From NCBI GenBank assembly GCA_032622095.1, contig CP136069.1, positions 69,465,319 through 69,529,318 on the forward strand: a stretch of 64,000 bases of DNA, read 5' to 3'. The notes under the pieces were generated by a model that was not told the DNA's origin, did no database searches, and was given only the letters and a program-made list of their open reading frames with translations. Below are positions 50,701-62,700 of this stretch, piece by piece; the stretch's first letter is position 1, and every line of letters starts with the position of its first letter. Both the position numbers and the translations under genes were made by a program. The stretch comes from Siphonodentalium dalli. Its lineage: Eukaryota; Mollusca; Scaphopoda; Gadilida; Siphonodentaliidae.

Positions 50701-53700
50701 GTTCAACATCGCGCCAAACAAAACTGTGATTGGTCATCGTGATATCGTTAGCACATTCAAACATCAAAGGTACAGTATGCCGCACTATGACAACTTGTCA
50801 CTAAATTGACAGAATGCATGCATTGTGTAGGCGCTTGTAATAACTGTATTTCTTGGATGCGGCTGGAATGCCGCCGGATGCAATTCTGCACGTGCCGTTT
50901 CGCGGTATCAATTTATGACACATGCATCATTTGAGAGGAGTCTGTTGGGCACCCACAAGGTGCAAAAGTGCCCAACACCCAAATTATCATCGATGGATAT
51001 ATATGATGACATGGATGTTGACACTGTAGAACTCGAATGACAGGATATTTCTGAGTTGTGACTAGTGAGTCATGACATGGAGGCATGGGCAACCAGGGCA
51101 GTGTTACCAGAGTATTATGACGTAATGATTCTTATGATCACATGAGTGACATCTAGTGAGTTTTATTTTCCCTTGTTTTAACTTTTATTGTGATATAAAG
51201 TTAATGTCACAGACACAGAGTGTATATGACTATTTTCTCTCTAAATCTATTTCAAATTTTCGAACTAGCCAACTACAACTAGGCTTACTGGAAACGACTT
51301 TGGTTTCATTGGGTGACATCATTTATGAAATTACAACATGCGAGTAATATGGCCGATTAGTGAGTTCTCTAATTAATTACCATACAAATAAAATGGTGTA
51401 CCGTGTATCCATATAAGTCTACAGTGTTAGCCGACCCAGTAGTCAAACATACATGTCGACATTCGTTCCACTCTGTATTGCGTCTTTTAATAAATTCTCC
51501 CATTGCGACTTGCCGAAAACCGCCGCAGACAACAACTTAATCGTTGCGATTTTTATTTTCGTTGTTTGACTAGACCTCGAACTTAACAAATAATTGATGA
51601 TGGAACCCCACAAAACAAAAGTTATTTGCCGTATAAAAGTCCACTCAATGAGTACCGATACCGACCCGGTTTGCGGTACTGAACATCAGTACGGAACCTT
51701 ATGGGTCTTAGTTTGTCTATTTTTAGCAAATTTATCACCATTAGCGCGATATAAAGTCCACTCAATGAGTACCGATACCGACCCGGTTTGCGGTACTGAA
51801 CATCAGTACGGAACCTTATGGGTCTTAGTTTGTCTATTTTTAGCAAATTTATCACCAATAGCGCGATAACTCGATGAAATATTAACTGATTTCAACAATA
51901 TTTGGTATATGAGTCTTCTTCAATAATATCTCGGACGAGTTCGAAAACCAGGTTTGTCCAAACAAATTTCGCGGAGTTATGGGTCTTAGTTTGTCTATTT
52001 TTTAGCAATTTTATCACTGTTAGTGCGATAACTCGATGAAATATTAACCGATTTCAACAATATTTGGTATATGAGTCTCCTGCAACAATATCTCGGACGA
52101 GTTCGAAAATCAGGTTTGTCCGAATTTTTTTCGCGGAGTTATGGGTCTTAGTTTGTCTATTTTTAGCAATTTTATCACCGTTAGCGCGATAACTCGATGA
52201 AATATTAACCGATTTCAACAATATTTGGTGTATGAGTCTTCTGCAACAATATCTCGGACGAGTTCGAAAATCAGGTTTGTCCGAATTTTTTTTGCAGAGT
52301 TATGGGTCTTAGTTTGTCTATTTTTAGCAATGTTATCACCGTTAGCGCGATAACTCAATGAAATATTAACCGATTTAAACAATATTTGGTGTATGAGTCT
52401 ATTGCAACAATATCTTTGACGAGTTCGCAAACCTGGTTTGTCCGAATTTTTTTTCCGGAGTTATGGGTCTTAGTTTGTCTAATCACAATTTTATCACCGT
52501 TAGTGCGATAACTCAATGAAATATTAACGGATTCAATTGATATTTGGTATATAGGTCTATTGCAATAATATACCACCGTCCAACTTTTTTTCCCGGAGTT
52601 GTGCACCTTATTGGCAGAAGTTTGGTACGACTGCCAAAAAACTCGACAAAAGCATCTTAGATGCATACCCCTTGTTTTATATATATATAACAAAGTTTGT
52701 CAGGATCCATGTGCATTTAAATAATGAATTATTCGTTCTCCTAGTCGACAGCAACATTTGCAAACAGAGATGAAATTCTTCAAGTACTTGAGAAACATGG
52801 TGGAATCAGCGATTGTCAAGGGTCAAGGTTAGTGGTCATTATTCAAACTAATATTGTATTTATGCAGCGATCCCAACTTCTGTGCTCTTTATTTATAATG
52901 GAAACCCTGATATATGTACTTTATTTATAGGGGCACCCTGATATATTTTTATATGCCCGTTTCAACAACAAAAACGGTCCGTCCATCAGGGCATTCCTCC
53001 GTTGGTTTTTTTCATTCCCGGATGATAACTGTAGGAAGTCTGAACTGAATGGAATGAAATTTGGAATGTGCGTTTACTAGCACAAAATACAGGTCAAGTT
53101 CAAGCTTGGGTTCCGTCCATCAATTTTCACCAGGGTTATAGCCCATTTTGGTGGAATTGCACTCAATTTTCATTTCCGGATGATAACTTTAGTAAGTCTG
53201 AGCTGAATGAAATGATTTGGTATGTGAGTTTACTCGCCCAAAATACAGTCCAAGTTCGAATATGGTTCCACCCACCAATTTTTACCAGAGTTATGGCCCT
53301 TTGTTGAAATTACCATGGCATATTTTTGCTACGCCCTAGTGTTGTAATTTACAGGGACACCCTGATATGTGCAATTTATTTACAGGGACACCCTGATATA
53401 TGCTAATGTTTATATAATGCTTGTTTTGCATGGACAACCTGATATATGCTAATGCTTATGTAACACTTGGTTTACAGGGACACCTTGATATATGCTTTGT
53501 CTGCTGAGACGAGAGGTTTACCTTCAGTCATTAATGTCCTCTCTGAAGTTGTACAACAACCAAATTTCACAGAAGAAGAGGTTTGTAAACAAGGAACTAA
53601 ATTTATAGAAAGGATGGGCCTCTTTATCTCTTGTTGATGTTATTTGATGACCCACCGATTGGTTATTTTTAAAAAATGATTTCAGTGGTTTAGATTTATA

Positions 53701-56700
53701 AATTTCAAAAATTTTGGGAAATCATGGAACGAGATTATATTTACATATATTTATTGATAATTATAATTACAGATATACTGGAATGACTTTGTCTGTCCAT
53801 CTGTTACTTTGTCTGTCTGGGCGTATATATCAGCTATGGGTTATCAGATATGAATGAAATTTACTATGGATGTTCACCTTCATAAATGCTTTCAATAGAT
53901 TGCCCATTCACTTTGTTTGCATTTTCTATTCTAGAGTTATTCTTTATTGATTTTATTCCACATTGGATATACAACTGAATTAAGCATTTTCATGAACATG
54001 AGTTCATAGGGATGTATAGGGATGCCAATGGGAGGTATCCAAAGTAACTTGAAAATTGTTTTGATATTTCTAATAAGATAAGATATTAAGATAAAATAAG
54101 ATAAGATTTATTGAAGCAAATCATAAGACAATGACGTCTGCCAACAATATTGTACATGGAATTATGAGAATATATAAATTATGTTAGAGTTATCAATAAA
54201 TGGTCAAATGACTCACTCATATAAATATATTACGTACATCCTGGAAGAAGATAACCCCTGAATAACTCTGTAGTCTATGTTGTCCAAAAGTGCTAAATTA
54301 TAAGTCTGAATCTGATCAACATCTAATATATTCGCAAATTGCTCGTATATCTTTATGGGTCGTTTTGGATAACAAGGTTTTGAGTCACTCAAATGAACAT
54401 GAAGATCCTGGTATAAGATTGGTATGCAAGATACCAATTTTTTTTTAATAGGATGTCACATTGGCACCCATGGTTTGCACAAAAAAGCAAGAAGTGCTCC
54501 TCATCTTCCAATAAAACTAGATAATTCTAGCTTGTAAGCTGTCTATAATATGATAATGCACCTTCTGTTGTTGTATTGTCCAGATGTTATTGCATTCAAA
54601 TAGAGACTGATTTGATATCAATCTTCCAATGATGTTTTCATGCACTTTCAGCTGACGTATTGTCGCGATGCTATTGCATTTGACTTGGAGATGCTGGAAA
54701 TGAAACCCAATCCAGAACTCTTGTTGATGGAACTCATACACTCCGTAAGATATATTTAGGAGATAAACGTACTCTGTTGAGTTGGATATTCGGATATTCG
54801 AAAACAATTTGTGAATTTGCCAGCGAGTTCAAACTGTTTAATGCTCTAATTCCCGAATATCCAACAAAATGTAATTCAATCCACCAAATTTTTTAAAAGA
54901 AACTGCAAAAATATTGCTTTATATTGACATTACATGCTTTGAAGCGAGATATCCTTTTTTCGGTGATGAAATCTCTGGATGCATTCCTTGTGTTTACTAG
55001 TAACAAGCGCCAGCATACAGTGTCCATCCCAGATGGTTTCCGGATGATATTTTCAGTAATAATTAACGATATCAAACAATATATGGAATATGAGCTTATT
55101 GGTTAGGGGCACAGGTCAAGTTGGTATATGGATGAGGTCTGCCCAATTTAACCAGAGTTATGGTTCTTGTCATTTCACAATTTGCCGATTATCTTCGTTT
55201 CTGAATAATAACTTTTGATTTAGTAATCCGATTGTTTAAAAAAATTGGATATATGGATTACTCACATGAAAGTACAGGTTGAGATTGAATGTGGATTCAG
55301 TCCACTAATTTTTACCGGGATTATGACCCTTGTTTACTTAGAATTTCCAATTATTTTTGTTTCCGGTTGATAACTTCATAGACCTAGAATTTACTGATTA
55401 TTCTGGTGTCTAAGTAATATAGCAGGGTTGTAGAATCACAAAACTCAAATACAGATATTTCATGTATGAATGTATGTTTTATTTCAGGCAGCATACCGAG
55501 ATAACACATTAGGTCTAGCTAAATTCTGTCCGAAGGATAGCATACAGTCCATAGATAGAAAGGTGTTATACACGTACCTAAAGAACTACCATACCCCAGA
55601 CAGAATGGTGCTAACAGGGATCGGCGTCGACCACGATGAACTTGTTGATGTCGCACAGAAATGCTTCGTCGACAAAAAACCGATCTGGAGTATGCAGCAA
55701 GACTTAATAGATCCAGTAAAAGAGATAGATAACTCTATTTCACAGTACACTGGTGGCATTCAAATGGTATGTTTTCAAACGGCTTTATTTCCCGGTTAAC
55801 CTGTCTCTGTTTTAGGATTCTTCACTTTTGCATTAATTAACCCCTTCATTTAAACACATTTATTGTATGTTCATTTGAAAAAAAACGGTTGTATTATGTA
55901 ATCGGTCTGTCCGTGCGTCAACATTTTGGTTTGTGACTGAAAACTCTAGTTTCAATTGGATCCTTTGAAGTTCAAATTTGAATATGGGTTCCATCCAATT
56001 ATTTAGACATGAGTTACAGCCCATTTTCGACTTAAGAATTTGCCCGAGTTCATAACATTTTGGTTTCCTACCTATAACTCTAGTTATTTCACAGTAGGGG
56101 GTGGTCCCAGCTCAAGATTTCATGGATTTTGTGACTTTGTGAGTCAATATCGCAATAAAAATTTAATTGATTAACTAATTGATTAATTTCCATGATTGTA
56201 AATGACGCAAATCAAAATCGGCTCAACAAAGTCACCTAAATTATACAATGTGAAACACCTTATTAAGAAACAGACATTGACTAAGAAATACAGTAATAAA
56301 TCCTGAAAAGTTACCCTTAATTCTGCTGTGGTTAAGGAGTCGATTATTTAGGGCATTACTGTACATTATCTGCTCTGTATTTTTAATTTTATAAACTTCC
56401 GTCACAACATCAAAAAGTTTCTAAATTTAGAACTGGTGGGGTATGATCTCTATGGACATAGCCAGAGTAGAGATTCATGACATGATCTATATTTCAGGTA
56501 GAGAAGTATTTATCTATCATGGGACCGAAACTGATGCCTGAACTGGCTCTATTAATCTTGGTATTTTCAGGTAGAGAAGGATTTATCTAACAAGAGTTTG
56601 GGACTGAAACCGATGCAGGAACTGGCTCATATCAATCTTGTTAATTTCAGGTAGAGAAGGATTTATTTAATGTGAGTTTGGGATCAAACCTGATGCCTGA

Positions 56701-59700
56701 ACTGGCTCATATAAATCTTGATAATTTCAGGTAGAGAAGGATTTATCTAACGTGAGTTTGGGACCGAACCCGATGCCTGATTTGGCTCATATCGTTATCG
56801 GGCTAGAGAGCTGCTCTCATAAGGATGATGACTTCGTAGCCGTCTGCGTCCTAAATATGATGATGGGTGGTGGAGGATCGTTCAGCGCAGGAGGACCTGG
56901 GAAGGGCATGTACTCGAGACTGTATCTGAATGTTTTAAACAGGTTAGTTGACTCAGAATCAGGATATTTCATTAGGTATGGCAACATGTTATATCTCAAA
57001 ATTTGCAGAATGATGTCCCCAGAGGGTGAAATTAGTGACGCTATCCGGCATAGCTGAGAAGCATCACATAATTCATCCTCTGGGATTCTCATAAATGTCC
57101 AACATATTGTCAATGATGGGGACAAATTGGATATTAAAAAATGTACGAATTGGGTGTCTGATTCAGTGTCAACATCGAATCACAACCGCGATATTGACAT
57201 CATAATGAATCTTGAATATTCCCAGGGATCTACTTCAATTTGTCTTGTCCTTTAAAGGCCCACTTAATTTTTGAACCCCCAGATAATTATACCCCCACTT
57301 TCGAAGAAAATGGGGGGTATACTGGATTGACTGCGTCTGTCCGTCACACTTTCTGCGTCTGTCTGTCACACTTTCTATGTCTGTCCGTCACACTTTCTGC
57401 GTCTGTCACACTTTCTCCCTCCGTGTGTCCGTCCGTCCGTCCGTCCATCCGACCTCATAACTCGAACAACTATGAACCGATTTCAATAATTTTTTGTATG
57501 AAATCTCTTAGGACCGCCTCTCCGCATGATGCTAATTGCGGTGCGGTCCGACTTTCTTTTTTTAAGTTACGCCTTACTTTTCGACTTATTTTGACTTAGA
57601 AAATTCTGTCCGACTTAATAACTTTAACAAATATGAACTAATTTCAATAATTTTTGGCATACATGCTTCTCACAACACCCTCTCTACATGATGCGGCTCA
57701 GGGTTGGCTCGGACTGTTTTTCCTAACATTACACTTCATTTTCGACTTATTTTGACTTAGAAAATTTTTTGATTTTTTTTTTTGTGGATGCTATTACACT
57801 CGACAAAAGCCATCTTAGATGTTAAGGTTGCGTTTCATTTTCTACCCTTTTTTGGGTTTCTGTAATCATTCGAACAAATATGAACCAATTTGAATATTTT
57901 TTTCTGTACAAGCTTCTTGCGACACCATATCGATATTATTAATCCAAATTTTTCTTTAAAGTTAAAAATCTTTTTTTTGGGGTTTACGGATAATGCGGGT
58001 TGAATTTGCCACGGTGGGGGTATGCTAGCACGCGAGTGCACACCTCTTGTTTTATATAAAATATATGCTGTATTATATACCATTTGAAAGAGGAAGCTCC
58101 AAAACATTGTATTATCAACTTATTCGATGTAATAAACTGTGAAAATGCTGTTTTTGTTGAGATACCGATTTGTGTTCCTTGCTCATGTATCATTATTTTC
58201 AATGAAAGGGAATAACTATATCTTAAGATTCCCCTTCCATTGAAAATAAATTTTTAGTTTGAATTTTGTTGCTTTCTGGGAACCAATACGGGGGAAATCT
58301 TTCTATGATATCAGTTGTTTTCTATTTCTCTATCGGCATCTTCCGAGACACAGACGTTTCAAATGGTGATGATTTATTTAATTTTAATCATATTTTATGG
58401 CATAGATTGTTATTAAATAGAGATGGGCAGTTAACCGTGGAATCAGTTCGGTTGTCGGGAAAAACCGGAAATGACAACCGTGGTAAGTTGGGGAAAACCC
58501 GTAGTTTCGGTTGTCACAACTTCCTGTAAATTGTGTAATCATGGCAGAGCACGACGAACAAACGAGTCCTGTGTGGAAATATTTTTCAAAGAAAGATAAG
58601 AAATCTAAGTGTGCCGCCTGTAATATATGCAGAAAGGAGTTCGCATGGTGAAATCGCACGACGAATTAATTACGTTGCTTCCGTGTACACCTATTTTCGC
58701 CGTAGTAAACACAACACAAGTCAGTTTATTTCTCATGTTCTTTTAATCATTAAGGCCGTACAAATACTCTGAAAGGTGAATTTGATAACGAGGATACGAT
58801 ATCAAAAGGTATCAATGATTGTTACCCGCACCCCCTATTAGTTTTTATCACTGTTTGGATGTTAAATCGTCAAATATATTTGTGCGCCGTTGATTAAAAA
58901 TGTTATGCCGGAATCGGAGCCGGAATGAATTATACCGTTTGTCGGTAAACTGTTGAGAAATAGCACTCATTCAGGTGACTTGTATTGGATGCATGTATAG
59001 TGTGTACAGTATTATGTTCCCTAAATATGGTAATAGGCATATAGCCAGATAATGTGATTGAGAGATTCTAGTCATGTTTTATTTTCAGTTTGTTTATTTC
59101 AAATTTTATATTTCAAATCATAACTATACACATATATCTAGTCACACACATTAGTTTTATGCCAATATAAATGATCATTATATTATTTCACACTTATGAT
59201 CATATGATGCTGAATTGCAGTCATACACAATACACAGACTCACTTGCATTCTAGCACTGCCACTCGACATGGACATTAACAATATACATGTAATAGTAAC
59301 AATATGATACATAATTTACAATTATAAAAGGACATGTACCTCACAAGTTATGGTGATAAAATTGGTGTGTTTTCTTTGTAATATGATGAAGCATAATTGG
59401 ATTTTGTTCACATTAGTCATTTTTATTAATAAAAACCGAAACCGAAACTCAACTCTTTTTCCACAACCGAAACCGAAACCGAGGCAAATTTTCACAACCG
59501 CCCATCTCTATTATTAAAACCACATTTCAAGGCACTACAAAAAAAGATTTGTGACTCGAAAATTAAATGGGCCTTTAAAGGGGTACTGCACACTAAATCC
59601 GGCCATTTATGGGACCATCTCCTTTTATACTCAACAGAAAATATGCAACAAATGAATGAATTTGAGCCATTGATTAGTGCAAAATACACTCATGTACTCT

Positions 59701-62700
59701 ATGAACGATGCAAACAACGTGGTAATTATAATGAACCTGAATTTATGACTCCATCATTCACAGAGCATGGCTTGCTGGGTGCTTTTTATGGCCCTCCGAA
59801 AATAAAAATAAAAAATAATCCTGCCGCTTGGCTTCACAATTATATGTCCGCAATCTATGTCCACTACTGGCCATAAATAAAAGTAGACACATTTCAACTT
59901 GTATTTGATATTGCCTTTGCTGTGTCTTATAATGTTAAAGTTTTTTTTTGTTGGATTTTTTAAACTGTATATACATGGGTTGTACAACAGACTATTACAT
60001 TGAATTTGTATTAACACTTAATTATGACAATTATTTTTCACATCTAACGATTCATGAGTAAACCTGAGTAAACATATAAAAACCTGCCTGCTGGGAAATT
60101 TTGGTTGTAAAAAGCGGTAATAAATTAGTGACTTCGAGATTGCTCCAGCTAGTTGCAGCCGGGGATGGGATCTCGAAGTTACCGATGACCAGGATATGTG
60201 ACGTCACGTTTCCACCAAATCCTGGTTGCGAGTTCCCGTACTACTGATCAAATCCAAAATGGCGGACTGAATAAATGAAAAAGGCGGACAATGATTGAAC
60301 GAATGAAAAAAGTGAATGTGTAGTTGATACATGTAGATTTTTATCTTTGGGTTCGATGGTTGTTTTACTAAAACACTTATCTATCTAATTTTATGACACT
60401 ATTTTTGGAAAGGTGGAGTTTATAGTTAATTCAATGTTTTTAGCTCAACTTACTTTGTAAGTTTGAGCTATTGCCATGGTTTGGCGTCCGTGTGTCCGTG
60501 TGTCCGTCAACAATTTCCTTTGGCGCGGGCTACAGTTGGTACATTTGGTCTGATCTTTATGAGATTTGTCATGAATGTTGACATTGACATGTAGATGGGA
60601 ACGAGTCATTTTGGTGTCATTCGGCCAAAAACATGGCCGCTGGTGGCCATCTTGGATTTCAAAATTCAATCCATTGGCTCGGGCTACATGTCGTACTGTT
60701 CGTCTGATCATCATGAAATTTGTCATGGATGTTAATATTGACATGTAGATGGGAACGAGTCATTTTGAGGTCGTTCGGCCGAAAAACATGGCTGCCAGCA
60801 GCCATCTTGGATTTTACTCTTTGCATGACTAAATACAGGTCGTACCTTTGATCCGATGTTTATGAAATTTGTCATGAATGTTGCCATTGACATGTAGATG
60901 GGAACGAGTCATTTTGAGGTCATTCGGCAAAAAAACATGGCTGCTGGTGGCCATCTTGGATTTCAAAATTCAATCCATTGGCGCGGGCTACAGGTCGTAC
61001 TGTTCGTCTGATCATCATGAAATTTGTCATGGATGTTCATATTGACATGTAGATGGGAACGAGTGATTTTGGGGTCGTTCGGCCAAAAAACATGGCTGCC
61101 AGCAGCCATCTTGGATTTTACTCTTTGCATGACTAAATCCTTTGGCGCGGGCTACAGGTTGTAGCTTTGGTCAGAACTTCATGAAATTTGTCATGGATGT
61201 TAACAATGACATGTAGATGGGAACGAGTCATTTTGGTGTCGTTCGGCCGAAAAACATGGCTGCCAGCAGCCATCTTGGATTTTACTCTTTACATGACTAA
61301 ATCCTTTGGCGCAGGCTACAGGTCGTACCTTTGATCCGATGTTTATGAAATTTGTCATGAATGTTAACAATGACATGTAGATGGGAAACAAGTCATTTTG
61401 GGGTCATTCGGCAAAAAAACATGGCTGCTGGTGGCCATCTTGGATTTCAAAATTCAATCCATTGGCGCGGGCTACAGGTCGTACTGTTCGTCTGATCATC
61501 ATGAAATTTGTCATAGATGTTAATATTGACATGTAGATGGGAACGAGTGATTATGGGGTCGTTCGGCCAAAAAAAATGGCCGCCAGCAGCCATCTTGGAT
61601 TTTACTCTTTGCATGACTATATCCTTTGGCGCGGGCTACAACAGGTCGTAGCTTTGGTCAGATCTTCATGAAATTTGTCATGGATGTTAACAATGACATG
61701 TAGATGGGAATGAGTCCTTTTGGGGTCAATTGGCCAAAAAAACATGGCCTCCAGCAGCCATCTTGGATTTTACTCTTTGCATGACTAAATCCGTTGGCAC
61801 AGGTTAGATATTTCAATTAGCACCTTTCCTATTCCACCATTTACTGTCAACCATTAAATTATTCCCCTACCTAAGTTGAGCTACAGTGTCATTGACACTT
61901 TCATTTTTATATGCCTAGGCCATCAATCTATACGTCGATGCCTAGGCCTCTATAAAATAATGTTTATTGATGCTCTTAAAGTTTAAAATATACAGCGGTT
62001 TGTCTGATCAACAGGTAAGTTTATGAGACCTGACCCCTCAATTGCCTTAAATTCGATGATTAAATTACAGGGAATGCATGTTGTTTGTATTGGATACTGA
62101 AAGTGGCACATGTTGCGGCTGCAGCCGCGGTCAACGTCGTTCAAGATTCCTCGGATATGGACATGCGCAGACATCGGCTGTGACCGAAGCTGCAGCCGAT
62201 CTCGAAGTCCCTCATTACCTGACTGCTGGGTAATTTTGTTGGCAACAAAAAATATACAAAAACATTCCTACCTGCCCATTATTAAAAATTGTCAGATGAA
62301 CAGATATTAGACTTTGTGTGGAGAATTAACAGCATGATTCGTTATTTGAACTTGCTTCTTTCTTAAATTTTGTTGCGTTGTCTTGTCATCAAATTTTGTG
62401 ATATTTACATTTCAGACATCATTGGATATACAATGCCACAGCATTTAATACTATGTATGAGGACAGCGGACTGTTCTGTGTTCATGCCAGCGCTCACCCC
62501 TCCAGGGTTAGTTACCGGTATATTTACGTAAATGTCCAATATTTGTGAGACTTTTTATATTCTTGGTTGACCTTGTCCATCTATCTGTCCGTCTGGTCAT
62601 ATATCGCAGCCATGGGTTATGGGATCTGAATGACATTTTGTTTGGAGGTTCACCATCATCACTGCTTTTAAAAGAAGGGCTAATGACATTGTTCACATTT

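Noticed and set aside
51594-52693. ORFs with internal 39-residue repeats
   Set aside because: The 117-bp tandem duplication is a multiple of three, which creates a long frame by chance.
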